From Capitella teleta (Eukaryota; Annelida; Polychaeta; Capitellidae), in NCBI GenBank assembly GCA_000328365.1, contig KB291799.1, positions 101,753 to 165,752 of the forward strand: a DNA stretch of 64,000 nucleotides, read 5' to 3'. The notes beneath the pieces were generated by a model. The model ran no database searches. It was not told where the DNA came from and was given only the letters and a program-made list of their open reading frames with translations. The position numbers were made by a program, and so were the translations under genes. Shown piece by piece: positions 25,661 to 37,919 of the stretch. Position 1 is the stretch's first letter, and every line of letters begins with the position of its first letter.

Positions 25661-27358
25661 ATGATGTGTGGAGGAGCGAAACCCGCGGAACCCGCTGACA
25701 AGGAAACCCAAGACCTTGTTGATTTGGTAAATATAAACAGATATACAGGGTCATGGAGGTGTTTCAAATTAATGTTACCAGTTAGTGAGTTACTGAGTTA
25801 GCTAGCACAGGTTCTGATCATTCTCGGGCGAGGTCTGTGAGACCCATAGGGCTCGCTGTAGTATGTCAGCTACCAATTAGCTTATATGTCTGATACTCAT
25901 ATAGCTATAGTACGTATTAGCTGACATACTACATCAAGACATCATGCTGCTCAGGTTTCAGGCATACAGACCTCACCCGATTTATCTGTGCTTATAGTAC
26001 ATATATTATATATGTATTATGTACAGCAAGACGCCATCATCGCGGCCAGTGGATCTACACACTAACATAGACTGACTAATTACCAGTCATTGTCAGGCAC
26101 TTGTATATTGGGTAAATATACTAGTTATATTTATATATATTTTTGTAATAATAATTATAATATAAATAATTACATAATGGTACACTACATTGAGTATAGA
26201 GGGTGTTTCAAATTGGTGTTACAATGTCAGTTATTTAATGCATTGTGTCTGATACGTGTCCTTGGCTATGTCCACAGGGGGTCTTACCGGTAAGCAAGCA
26301 GATATGGACCAAACTCAATGCATAGATGAGTGAACGCTTACTGTCTATATATGTAATTGTCCAAACTTATTAGGGAAAGCATACAGACTAGGATTGAAGG
26401 AAGTCCAATTTTATTTGTTTGTCGTCCAAATGATAGGGTTTGGTGAATCCTATGAGTTGAGAGACTGACGGTGATGTGGGAGATCAAGGTGGTCGGAGGT
26501 GGGAAGAGATGTTAGATTGGTGAGATTTATAAAGGAGCAACAGAGATATATTAATATTATATTCATTGAATGGGATCCCGTGGGTAAGTCACATGCAAAA
26601 CTTAACCATTCAGGGAAGAGCAAAACAGGTAAATTACAAGTCATTTTGAGGAGAACTTAAGGTGATCTTCCTCAAGTACTGCTAAGGGTGATTGGCAGTT
26701 AATGAGTTAGTTGGAGTAGAATTCTGAGCACAACATTTTCTCAGGTTATATAGAATCAAAACTTTTGGAGAATGTGGCAGTTCTCACCTGGAGTGTGAGG
26801 TCAGTTAGTAGGTGTTGCTTCAAGTTAACCTCTGAAAAGTTCAAATTTATAATGGTCTTCAATCATCGGGCCTCCCCCAGTTTGTCATGCTGGTAATGCT
26901 GGTATATGTAGACAAAACAAAACAAAGCTACTATATTTACACTGCATGTCTTTTAGCCTCATTTTAGACCTTCATGTAGGCCTATCTTGTTTTTTTCTTT
27001 TGTTATTATTGTTTTTATAAGTGTGCAATACTTAGAAACACTTAATTTTTCAACGTAACATTCCCTTTCAGATGAAGCCTCATTATGAGGGGAAATCTGG
27101 AGAAAATTGTGCAGAATTTACTGCCATTTCGGTTTCCAAACAAGTCGTTGCAGGCATGAATTTCTTCGTTAAGGTACGTGCTCTTAAGAGCCTGCATGTT
27201 TCATGGTAATCACGCTTTTGGTTACTCAGGTACACACTGGCAATGAGAAGTACGTTCACCTGAGGATCTACCGTCCTTTGCCAAATCAGGGTGATCCGTC
27301 GCTGCATTCATTCCAGCAAAACAAGAACAAGGAAGACCCCATTGGTTTTTTTGATTGA
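25661..27358 (+). CDS. Stefin (cystatin A/B type) cysteine protease inhibitor
   Basis: Exons 25661-25726, 27072-27173 and 27230-27358 give 98 residues, the normal stefin length. There is no signal peptide, as expected for a cytosolic stefin. The three inhibitory parts are present: N-terminal MMCGGAKPA with the conserved Gly, QVVAG at residues 46-50, and the second-hairpin segment RPLPNQ at 71-76. Stefins block papain-type cathepsins leaking from lysosomes. Intron positions (after residues 22 and 56) match stefin gene structure as I recall it. Intron 1 is 1345 bp and holds a foldback element; intron 2 is 56 bp. An exact orthologue name (CSTA or CSTB) is not assigned. Confidence 0.95.
25804..25992. 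mobile_element. Foldback/MITE-like element in stefin intron 1
   Basis: AGCACAG at the left end and CTGTGCT at the right end enclose further mirrored blocks: TCGGGCGAGGTCTGT against ACAGACCTCACCCGA (one mismatch), and a perfect 16 bp pair TGTAGTATGTCAGCTA (25857-25872) / TAGCTGACATACTACA (25918-25933). No target duplication was identified. Confidence 0.6.
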
Positions 27359-27418
27359 AATCTCCACATTAGATCTCCATATAATATATTCCACTACATT
27401 TCAACCTTTTTTTTTTTA

Positions 27419-27424
27419 AATAAA
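27419..27424 (+). terminator. Poly(A) signal of stefin
   Basis: AATAAA 60 bp after the stop codon, followed by GTGTG-containing sequence. Confidence 0.7.
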
Positions 27425-29454
27425 ATTTAAGTGTGTTCAAAACTTGTTATTTGATTGCTTTATTATGCTTTTGAAGTTTGGTCTGGATCAGCTTTTATAT
27501 ATATAAACTGCCTGCAAGGGCAAAGGCTAATTTACAGATTATATTGCAAAGAAAGATGACTGGAATCGTTATTATTATTATTGTTATTATTAAAGAAAGA
27601 TGACTGGAATCACTGTGTTACAATATCTAGAATCGGCATACTTGGAACTTCTGGCACCTCTATCATTAGATCATAGGGTAAAAATTCCCAATACTAAAAT
27701 CTCACTGTTACTTTAAAACAAAGTTCGATGGGTATTATTTTTTTCTCATTTTATTCCCATTTTGTCATTTTAATTTGGGCTGCTGAACAATCTGATTTTA
27801 TAGTAAGCTTCATGTGTAATGTTTGACATGTCTTTTTGGCATAATAGATAAGATACTGCGGCCTTCTAAATAGAACGTCAACAGTTTGAATTCCAACCAA
27901 AAAAAAATTCATGGGGAGATCTCGTTCTTAGTACATGTACTTTAATCTAAATTCAGACTTCTACGTTCAGCTTGTATACGCACGGCTGATATCACAGTTA
28001 CAGGCCTGTCGTTCTAATAAAAGGGTCAAATATATTATTATTTTCCATTGCGTACAAGAAGGCTTACACTTCCGAATGAGTAGAAAAGAGCTTGCTACAA
28101 GACGGGTCTTTGGGCCTTGGGGCATGAATAACAGTAGAATTGTGAATTATTGGTAAGTGACAACGTGGCCTTGAGGGGAGAGTGAGCGAGTTGTGCGGGG
28201 GTGCGACGCACGCGGTGTGAAAGCTGAAATCTTCAAAGAGAATCGAATCTGTGCCTTCCAATAGCAACCTGCGCTGATTAATACGATGGGTTTGTATGGA
28301 ACGGCGAATGATTCGCAGTCTAGATAGTGGTTGAAAAACGTTTAAACTAATTGTACCGAAACCGGCATTTTTTCGTAAGCCACAAATTCATGCAATGCGA
28401 TGAAATTGCACCGGAAGCCAAATTGAAACGTTGGTTTTAATGCTGAAATGAAACCAGTGAGGCTTGGTCTTTAAATCGGTCACGAGACCACCGAATCTTG
28501 ACTATGGAAGACCGGGGAAGTGTCATATAGCTATTTCTTGGATCAGTCAGACGCCACGGACGTAAGTGAGCCAATGACTGAAGTACGCAATACATTTACA
28601 ATATTTTACGCGTTTAATTGCTTATCGGGATCCACGTAAGACGACGGTTCGTTGCGAGGCAGAGTTATAATCAATATTGTGTGAGGTGGCATCGATGATT
28701 CAGTGTCGTCATTGGTGGAACGCTGAATACTATAGTATCAAGTTACTATCAACCGGCATGATAATGATGTAACATTGTAGATCCGGGTGCTAGACACCAG
28801 AGTCCGATTTTGATTGACGTTAAAATCGCTGAATTGTAATTTCTTGGTTTGTTGATAATGATTGGTTGATTTTATGATTCTGAAAACAAATCAGGTGCCT
28901 AATCTATAATTAAGGGACCCCTATAAACATTGTGTCAGTTGTTTGATTACTGCACTACAACCTCTATTCATGTTCTCGGTTGTTTTCATAATGTTTAATA
29001 TATTTTAGATTTTTATTGATATTCTTGTGATCGGGGCAAGAGTCTATATTCTGTGGAGTAAGGAAGCGTGCTAAGCGAGAAGCGATGTCGTTACATCTTA
29101 CTGTCTTTCTCCAGTGAAACGTCCACGAGTACTGTCATTCCACGAAACAACACCACAACAAGAGCAAAACAATTCGTCTGAGATTATCGTCTCTTAATTC
29201 CAGATACGCGACTTGAATGATTCTGATACACGTTTTACGCGGGAAAGATCGCACCAATCTTTGACCTCAATCGCTGTGCTATAACCGACGGGTAGTGTTG
29301 GAGCCTAGCTGGGCGATCTGTTGCGGTGATAAATGATATCACAAGACTTCCTATACGCGCATTAAATCAGTTCCGGCTTTGGCGAGCGTTTGGTATAATT
29401 TGGACCGTTACCATGTGACCCAATTAAATCAAATCATCAAGTGTTTTTGTGTCT
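27425..29454. other. Intergenic, no gene seen
   Basis: Between stefin and the pyrimidine tract. It contains a short repeated block (AAAGAAAGATGACTGGAATC at 27549 and 27594), a tRNA-like remnant (separate entry) and otherwise unremarkable sequence. Confidence 0.55.
27830..27907 (+). pseudogene. Decayed tRNA-Arg(UCU)-like sequence or SINE head
   Basis: TGGCATAATAGATAAGA resembles a Pol III A box, CTTCTAA about 25 bp later is an anticodon loop with UCU, and AGTTTGAATTCCA about 17 bp further resembles a B box; spacing follows tRNA-Arg. Stems no longer pair well and an A-run follows directly, which fits a retroposed tRNA-derived copy rather than a working tRNA. Confidence 0.4.
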
Positions 29455-29726
29455 TTTTCCTCACTCTTTTTCCTTTCTTTTCTTTTCGTTTCTTTTAATT
29501 GTTTTCGTTTAATTCCTTTCTTTTCTTTTACTTTCTTTTTGTTTAGTTTCGTTTCGTTTCTTTTTTTGTTTCCTTTTCTTTTCTTTTCTTTTCTTTTTTT
29601 TCTTTTCTTTTCTTTTTTTTCTTTTTTTCTTTTCTTTTCTTTTCTTTTCTTTTCTTTTCTTTTCTTTTCTTTTCTTTTCTTTTCTTTTCTTTTCTTTTCT
29701 TTTCTTTTCTTTTCTTTTCTTTTCTT

Positions 29727-29757
<31 letters not shown>

Positions 29758-29800
29758 TTTTTTCTTTTTTTTTTTTCTTTTCTTTTCGTTTCTTATAACT
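29455..29800 (+). repeat. Long pyrimidine tract with (TTTTC)n
   Basis: About 345 bp almost entirely T and C, with a perfect TTTTC run of roughly 20 units around 29628-29727 and degenerate flanks. Any translation is a Phe/Leu/Ser artefact. Confidence 0.95.
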
Positions 29801-30757
29801 ATAAAGAAGATTTGCTGTGCTCGTATTACTTCATAGAATTCTTTTCTCTTCATATTATTATTATTATTATTATTATTTTCTCACTAAAGTTGTATATTCA
29901 TCTAGCATTTTCAGTGCAAATAAACTGTACATATAGGACTATAAACGATGCATACAAAGTAGTGTATATATGCGCAAGATCTATCTCTGAGAGGGTAAAT
30001 TCCCTCAAAATCAAAATACACGGACGACGTCACTCTTAAGGTAAATGTGCTTTAACATCCAGATTGGAGATGATTCAATTAAGATCAAGCGTATAAATTA
30101 TTTTGACATGATAAGTACTTATTTAGCTAGTTCCGAGAGTCGTATACACGGAGATGTGCAAATATCATCCGCAAAGTAAGTGGGCGTGTCTTCAAACAAA
30201 AGCATTGATTTGAGGTTGAACCGCAATCCATCTTTTCTGTCGTGCATATACTGCCTCGACTTGCCCCTTCATTTATTGTCCTTATTACTAATATATACCT
30301 CATGCATTTTGAATCGCGGCAGATTCTCGCAGTTTCTTCTGTGCAGTTCCGACGTAACGAGCGATTTGGCGGCGGTCTGCAATCGATGAAGTGTGTCACC
30401 ATTCGACCGTTGATGCGTCAGCAAAAGTCGTTCACTAAACCCCACAATTCCTGCGCTGACATCGCATGTAAAATGCAGCAACTTTTTGAAAAAGATCCTA
30501 TACAAAGTTAATGCTTTGTGGGAAAGATTGAAACAGTGTCACAAAGCTGCCGTCATTTGCGTCATTGAGTAGTCGGTCGCATGAGCAACGGAGGAGGAGG
30601 AGGAGGAGGAGGAGGAGGCGTTTCTCCGAAGACTCAACTACATGTACACGCGAAGGAGGTCGCTACCAGTCCATTTCCACGCCGCCACCGCGCTGAGCAA
30701 ACGCAAATTTCGCGGAAAGCGCTCCGCTGCAGACAGCATTTTGAGCCAGCACTGATC
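29801..30757. other. Probable promoter/5' region of the Cys-rich gene
   Basis: Includes (TTA)n at 29858-29877 and a (GGA)n run at 30590-30618. An in-frame upstream ATG at 30581 would add 59 residues including poly-Gly, but it would hide the signal peptide, so the start at 30758 is preferred. Confidence 0.5.
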
Positions 30758-33700
30758 ATGGAAATCTCACCTTCATCCCATCGGATTGCAATCGCGCTGC
30801 TTCTCCTGGCCACATCAGGTATGAATTATGCTTTGGTTTAAATCGGTATTTGTGAGATTTGTGCACTTTTAAATCTTGGGTGGCGCAATAATGGTTACAA
30901 AAAGTATTATCAGACTTGGAACATCTGGGATAATTATGCTATCGAGGCTCATTCATTATGGTTAGCTTTCTAACAACTTCTTTTGTAATAATATTTTTAA
31001 TGGTATTGTTGTTTTGAATTTAATTTCATATTGATGTACTCGATTAAGAAATTATTTCGTATTCGAATAGGATCGAAATTGAAGTACAGGGTGGATTTGC
31101 GGATTCGGCATAATTATCTCAAACGATTTCAATGGGAATTCTCCTCCCAGTTATTATTCAAGAGACCAACGAGTTCCTTTTGGTTGGATCAATTATCCTT
31201 TCCAAGCCTCTTTTTTTTTTTTTTTTTTCTCCGTAGCAACGTCTTGAAAAGTTCTAATTGACCACATTTGTTAAACAATTGGAATGTATAGTGCAGGGTA
31301 TTTGTAGGTGAAGAAGTGGGAGGATAGAAATATTGTTCTATGATTTATAGTTTATTTATTCAACGTTGCAATTAGTACGATTAAAGAAAGAAAAAAAAAA
31401 CATGAGCGTTCGACCGACTCGACCGCAGTTTCTAGCCTCTTCGAATTATTTCTCATCTGATACTTGAGGGTTTGTGACTCTACTACGGTATAATTATTTC
31501 TAAATTACTAATTCAGCTGCGTCTTCCGTGGAATCCGCATAAATTCACAAATAATCTGACTATGAAAAAAACAAAATGAAAAAAAAAACAAAAACAAAAA
31601 CAAAAAACAGGGCACAGAAGATCCTTACATGTATCAAACAAATCACGACAGGTACCTGTATATTAATTAGCTCTCAACTTTACAGAGTTGCATGTAGGTC
31701 ATATATCCACGAGCGGAAGTCCATTCACGTAATCATTATGGGACCTTGTTATCTAAGTACATAACCCTTTCTTCCGCATGGGATTTGCTTCTACGTGGTA
31801 TTTTGTTAGCGGAAATCAATCGAGAGAGGCGTGCGTCGCGACCATCAATTGATAAGTATTGGCAAAGGCAGCTAGGAAACCTGGTGTTTGTCTCAAGATT
31901 CCCTCATGTATAACCAATTGACCGTGTCTTCAGTCGAACTCGGTCGTTTGTTATTATTAAAACGCAATCGGGCAAATAGTCGTCAACCCTGGGAGCAGAT
32001 TACCCTGCATCTCAGGCACACTTCCTTTTACTCGTGGGTAGGACATTTATAATTGTAGGTTATAATAATACTACGATTTGAAAGGAAAAACTCCGATATA
32101 TAAGAGCAATTTGTCACGTGTCCATGTCGTTGTTTATGTCGTGAGTGAAGTGATACCGCTGGTATGATCTTACGTATTTGATGTACTGGTACATTAGGGT
32201 CTTCGCCCGCGTAATGATAACATACTGGCGTTGAGTGCTGATGCGCCGGCCCACGTGACCCTCGCCCTGATCAACGGTTATGAGATGCCCAAAACGAGCT
32301 CACTGGGTTCAATTGGTTTATAAAAAGCAAAAAACGTGCGTCATGCACCCTCTTAATTGAGGGGGTATGAGCACAGTGCGCGGTTTTGGTGTGGGTCTCT
32401 CTCCGCCCTTCGCACCTGGGTACGTCTCCTATTTGTTAATTGCTTTCATTGCAACCGAGCAAAAGGGGTCAGGACATAACGCCGGACCTTTCGGACACCC
32501 GAGGGATCTCCATGTCCGGTACATTCGCCCTGTCACGTGACTTCTGTGTGTGTTTTCAGAGCGCACGGGTCGGGATCGTAGCTTTGGTGTGTGCAGTTTA
32601 CGACTGTTCTCAACGCTTAAACAGTAACGTTCCACTCAGCGCCCTTGGTATTAATTTATAATCCGATTTACTTCTTCATAGTGACTGTTGCTCATTTAAC
32701 GTCCATTTGTGAATAGCAAGCATGTAATTTATTTAGTTGGAGTGTTAATTAGTTTGCAGCAGTTTTGATGCGCCTTCAACATTAGTTCGTAAGCCTCTAT
32801 ATTTACAATTTGGCTTGTCGAGATAGCTACATAACAGGACCTTGAATTACATGACTACAAAAATTTTAATCGATAAATTGTGTCGAGGAGAAAATGAGAA
32901 TACAGTCTTGGGGTAGACTAAAAGGCGTGAGCAGTATTGAATTTGTAGAAATTTCAATGGGTTTTATAGTTTAATTTGAAACTCCGATGGCATACATGTA
33001 CCAATTGTGTACTTGCGACCTGGTGAAACCTGATGAATCAATTACAATATTGAGAGATGGGAGTTACCTGGCCTTTCAAAACGCTGTCTTATCATTGTTT
33101 GGGTGAAAGCATCGCCATGAGGGTGCCTTTAATTGCGCATTAAAGTTATGGTTTATATGTCAGATTAGAGTTACGGGCATCGATCGTTCAGCCAATAAGA
33201 CGGGTGGAGGGCATTTCCAAATTGGAGATAGCTCCATAGTTAGTCTAAATCCTATTACGAAGACAATCGTGTTCGATTTTCATTCAACCTCCCCATACCA
33301 TCGATAGCCATGGGCGAGTGGACTTTTCGTTTAAAGCTTGAACAAACACAACGACAACAACAACACTTATACAGCGAATACTTGAAACTTGAACTGCTAG
33401 TAAATATTTTCGTTTGGGGTCTTATATGTGCATGGGGCTCCCGTGACTAGCTGTCATTTTGAAGATCGCACCTGTCACTCCGTTTGGCAGTTTATTCATG
33501 GTCTCATTCAGATAGCTCAGAAATATGCCTACATAATTGCTTCTGTGTGTGCCGGATGTGCATCACGCGAAATTAATCACAATTGACTGTTCAGCGCTTA
33601 TATTTGGTTGGAATCCATCAGAATTATTCTGGTTTTCTTGAAGTAGCCTTAACCACGTTTAGCAGCTGCCAAAGGGGCTCTTATTGATTTGCTAGTTGCC

Positions 33701-34959
33701 GTCACAAAAATGGCGCTGACAAACGACAAATCGATTGAGAAAGTATTGTTTCTGGAAACTTGTGACAGTAAAGGAAGTTATGTGACGTCATTGGTGCTTT
33801 GGGTTCACTACAGAATATCGTTTTTCATTGGTCTTGCAAGACTTTACCTCACCAGTCCTGAGATAGCAGTGAACCCTTTCTGAAAGATTCGTAGCAGAAG
33901 CCTTGGGCGATTTCATTTCCTGCGCATGTCCTAACACCGCTTTGTATTGATGTGAAAACTTGCGTGGATTATGATTTGTAGGGAAGCAGCGCTCATACCC
34001 TTGATGCCTTACTTTGCTTTAGGCTGGCAAACTTTTCTTCAATGTAAAGAATATGTATCCGGGGGTTTCTAGATAACTCCAGCCATACCATGAAAAAAAG
34101 TTTTTAATAACCTGCATTTTAGTTTCCCGTCGACCATGGATGTGTTAAATTTGGTGAAAGAACCTTCGGGGAGAAAATAGTTATGGGTCTATTCATAAAA
34201 CATGCATTACATAACCAATCTACATTCCATTTTATCTTCTTCTTCATCTTTTCAGTACTCTGTGGCAGCGTCAGAGATGTTCACCAGAGAATTCTAAATT
34301 CGCCCTTGTGAGTGAAATCAAACATTAAAAATGTAATCAAGTCAAAATCAACTACCCGCATTTCCAGAATTCTGCGTTTAGATGACAAGGGCGAGGCATG
34401 TGAGCAAAAGAACTGCCGAGAACTGAGTGGGACAGAGAAGGCTGCTTGTATGATGAGATTCTGCTCCCCTGACGGGCAATACGACCAAGATGATGACGAC
34501 AGGTCCGATGATTTTCTGGACTTGATCCGCTGCACACGAAATACATGTCAGGTATTCCACGGCGACCTCTTTCAATTATGTGTGCGCGAACGCTGCCTCG
34601 AGAATGCGAACGAACTTCCACAGCTCACGTTTCATAAGACGAGTCAAAAGAGGGACGCACCACACCGACAGAATTCCGCGAGAGGCTCCTTCTCCCAATC
34701 CGCCACCACAGACCGCATAGTCGACGTCGACCTCGACTGCCATCACCACTGCCAAGCGCTTTACTCCCCGCAAAGCTCGAAATTCGGAACGTGTGTGTTA
34801 TCTCAATGCGTGCACCCCAAGCCTCGAGCAGCGACGGGAGCTGTGTCCAAGAGATTCACGAACGCCGAGTTGGATTTCTGTGCCACCAAATGTGGTAGTC
34901 ACGTGAACGCTATCAGAAGAGCCTGCTACAAAGGATGCCGAGACAACTTCAGAAAATGA
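30758..34959 (+). CDS. Secreted protein with four CX3-4C...CX3-4C units
   Basis: Exons 30758-30818, 34256-34307 and 34368-34959 give 234 residues; introns are 3437 and 60 bp with GT..AG ends and consistent phase. Residues 1 to about 20 form a signal peptide (IAIALLLLATS). The rest has four cysteine units: C49-x4-C54-x10-C65-x4-C70, C93-x4-C98-x10-C109-x4-C114, C162-x3-C166-x13-C180-x4-C185 and C209-x3-C213-x10-C224-x3-C228. This spacing suggests two short antiparallel helices tied by two disulfides, as in alpha-hairpinin-type folds. Dibasic KR sites at 132-133 and 199-200 separate units 2/3 and 3/4, and an acidic DQDDDDR stretch lies between 1 and 2, so processing into smaller peptides is possible. 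I recognise no named family. An AATAAA follows at 35079. Confidence 0.85.
30819..34255 (+). other. Long intron 1 of the Cys-rich gene
   Basis: 3.4 kb with a T-run at 31211-31228, A-rich low complexity at 31562-31606 and E-box motifs. A 64-codon frame at 33689 starting AAAATGGCG has no recognisable domain and is not called. Confidence 0.6.
32532..32541 (+). promoter_or_regulatory. Perfect CLEAR-type E-box GTCACGTGAC
   Basis: Ten-base palindrome matching the MiT/TFE CLEAR consensus, inside the long first intron of the Cys-rich gene. Function is inferred from the motif only. Confidence 0.3.
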
Positions 34960-35078
34960 ATAGCAAACTATTTGGAAGATTTCTCAAAGTAGTCGATTTC
35001 ATTACATTGTGTTGTGCATGTCTTGGTTTTCTCTTCTTGGGGTTTTCGGGGGGGGGGGGGGACTGGTTGGGAAACAGC

Positions 35079-35084
35079 AATAAA
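35079..35084 (+). terminator. Poly(A) signal of the Cys-rich gene
   Basis: AATAAA about 120 bp after the stop codon, just past a G13-type run at 35049-35061. Confidence 0.6.
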
Positions 35085-36210
35085 CACACGCTTGCATGTC
35101 GACTTGCATGGATGCCTGTAATCGCATGTAAACACGCGTAAATATAAACTACATACTATACTATCTACAGACTGTAGAGTACGTACATTTTGCTTATCAT
35201 TTGGATATTATATTGTTGACTCATGGGTTTCCCCTTCGTTGGTTTTTATTTTCATAGAATCATAGATGATTGGTTCGTGTTTTCCTCCTGTTTTAGTCAA
35301 GTACTGTTCACTGGTTTGTATAATATTCGTGTAATTACTTGTATTAACCAAAACTAAACACACCTTGCCCACTCCTATACTGCATGCATTACACAATTAC
35401 TTCCATTGTCCCGTTCTTCTAATAACGAGCTTCATAAAGTGGTAAACTCAACCCGGCTGAAGGAAATCAGGCCCATGAAACCGACTTTAACTTATATCCG
35501 TTCTCAATTTATTCAATCGATAAAAATCCGTACAATGTTTACATGCAAATGTGCGCGATGGAGATATACACACGTGAACGTTCACTCAGTCCAATTTGTC
35601 AGTTACTGCTTGATTACATAATTTACATATGACTATTATGAGGTTGCCTGGATGAGGTAGGCGGTGCCCGAGATTCGTCATCGTGGGTGAAGAGGGTGCT
35701 GCGTGCTGCCTCGTAACAAATAAATTGCGAAGGGCGGATGCTTGCGCCATTCATGCAATGCTTGACTCTCTTGTCTGACCAAAGAGGCGAGAGATGGCGA
35801 ATGTCAATCCCCGGATGAATCGGGTCTTGTTGACTTTGATGGTGTGGGTTGCATAATTATGCATGTGTTCGGCATCAATTGGCTCAAACATAACAGTACC
35901 GGGCACACTATCTCTAGGGCGCACGGGCTTTCCCCTGCAGGGGAGACTATATATAGCATTAGGTGATTTCACACATTTCCTTCTAGCAATTGGTTTGATA
36001 ACTTTTGACTGCTGATCTGTGGCAATGAATGACACTGCAATCTCTTAGAAACAATGCAACATGGCATGCCCATGTTGATTCTATAAATGGAGTCTTAGCT
36101 TTGGGTTGAGAAGGAGAACAGGTGGAATCAGTCTCACCAACAACATACAAGGGTGTAGCACATGCATAAAAATGATTAAAAAACTCAGTCTCTTAGTTTC
36201 CACATAAAAT
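35085..36210. other. Intergenic, no gene seen
   Basis: Between the convergent Cys-rich gene and ZC4H2. A 94-codon minus-strand frame at 35751-36035 lacks any recognisable domain. Confidence 0.6.
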
Positions 36211-36216
36211 TTTATT
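36211..36216 (-). terminator. Poly(A) signal of ZC4H2
   Basis: TTTATT on the plus strand (AATAAA on the minus strand) about 350 bp past the stop codon; the only clear signal nearby. Confidence 0.5.
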
Positions 36217-36568
36217 GCATACACATACATGATACAACAAAGAGTTTAAAAAAAGGTTTGCGTAGGTCAATTATAAATACTGCTGAGTCAGCGTACATTT
36301 AATAATTTATACATCAAGAACAACATGGAATGTATAAGTACCACCACAGACATCGAAAGCTAAAAAGTTGAATCATCTGTGAGCAGTAATTGTAAATCAC
36401 GCCTATTATGCAATGAGACTGGTGACTTCAGTGCGTATGGCAGTTTTTCCAGTGCATCGTCTCATTCATTGATCAAATATCTTGTAATACTGATGATTAA
36501 AAGGAGCGGAAACACCTCAGCTGATCAAAATGATTAACTTACACGACATTCATGAGAAGACAAAACGC

Positions 36569-37919
36569 CTACTCGTCATGTTTGCGCTTAGGTTTCTTTG
36601 GATTTCTCGAGCGACTTTTGGCTTTGCACAGAGGGCAGATGGGGGCATTGCGGTGGATCTGCTGGTGGCAAGACAGACACGCCTGGAAATTCAGTAAATA
36701 TATATAATCATCCAGAACTGGTGAACTGGATCTTACTTTCATGGGAGGCGGTTGCTGGCGGAAGGCGGCTGCTGCACTGTGACTCACGGAAACCTGCGGC
36801 TGACGGGCTGACTCCATTGGTTTGTTCATTCCGCTCGTAGAAGCTCTCTCCATGGTCTGCGCAGCCACTGCAGCCACTAAGTTTTGCGAGAACATGCTGG
36901 TTGGGTCAGGCATCTCTGGCATGTAGTCCATCTTCTGTTTCTCAAGCAGCCTACAGAGAACTTGATATAAGCCATCATAAGCAAACGTAATAACCCACTC
37001 TAGAGGTAGTTTCTCTCCAGCTTCCCTAATGTCCGGTAACTTCTCCAAGCCAACCGAGCTACGCAGCATGTCTACTTGGTGTTTCAGAGGGCGTAGATCT
37101 TGGAACAATTGCTTGGCAGATTCCAGGGACTTGTTTCGGTCCTCTTCTGCTTGTTTCACTGTGGTCTCCATCTGAAACAAGAGTATATTTTATTAAAGCT
37201 CCCAATTACAGGCATGCAACGTACGAGATTAATGTCAGCATGGATCAGGCGCAGCTCCTCCACGTGAGCCATCTTCTCCTGCATCAGCAGATCCATCTCC
37301 GTGCGGTAGTCCTGGATGCAGGTCTCTTCATTCTCAACCGTCTCCAATTCAGCCTTCAAGCGGTTCTTCACTTTCTCAAGCTGAACAGTTTTATTCCTGA
37401 AAGAAAGGATGGAGGAATTTAAATTTTTCTGTACAGTGATTACAAATATTAACGCCAGTACTGGCAGTAACAAAAGGTCAACTTAATATATATTCATATT
37501 GCTCATTAAAAATGGCATAAAATGGAGTAAGCATCTAAATTAAAATGCATCAATCATTAAATATAACTGACTCACTGACAAAGTTATCAGGCGATGAAGT
37601 AACCTTACAATCACTCGACAGCCTAGACTTGAACATGATTGAATCGCCCATGCCATAATGTACCGTAGTTTTACTTGGGTGTCCTTCAAATATATCCGAA
37701 ATTTTAGATTGTCAGCCTCAGGACAATGGAACACGAGGGGCACCGTGATTTGTAAGACCGATATCAACTCTTTGCAAATTTAATCGACCATTTTCTGCAG
37801 TGCATACGCGCTACATATATTTTACCACCGTTAGGTGAATTTTCGTATTTTTTTCATCACCTGATTTCCTTGATTTTCTCAAGTTTGCTCAAGATTTCGA
37901 CTTCAGCTTCCTCTGCCAT
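36569..37919 (-). CDS. ZC4H2: ZC4H2 zinc-finger coiled-coil protein, five exons
   Basis: Minus-strand exons 37861-37919, 37225-37396, 36999-37171, 36737-36950 and 36569-36682 give 243 residues (human 224). Residues 1 to about 110 are a coiled coil starting [20 protein letters not shown] and containing [18 protein letters not shown], nearly as in human. [11 protein letters not shown] leads to the C4H2 finger [19 protein letters not shown] (from residue 207) and a basic tail [16 protein letters not shown], almost identical to the vertebrate protein. ZC4H2 is known as a partner/stabiliser of RNF220-type ubiquitin ligase with roles in neural development; the role here is inferred. Introns 3 (48 bp) and 4 (54 bp) are multiples of three without in-frame stops, so unspliced RNA would still encode a longer protein. 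Confidence 0.96.

Noticed and set aside
29449-30039. 196-residue Phe/Leu/Ser frame
   Set aside because: Translation of the TTTTC simple repeat; not a protein.
33689-33883. 64-codon frame beginning MALTNDKSIEKV in intron 1 of the Cys-rich gene
   Set aside because: No homology recognised and no splice evidence; likely chance.
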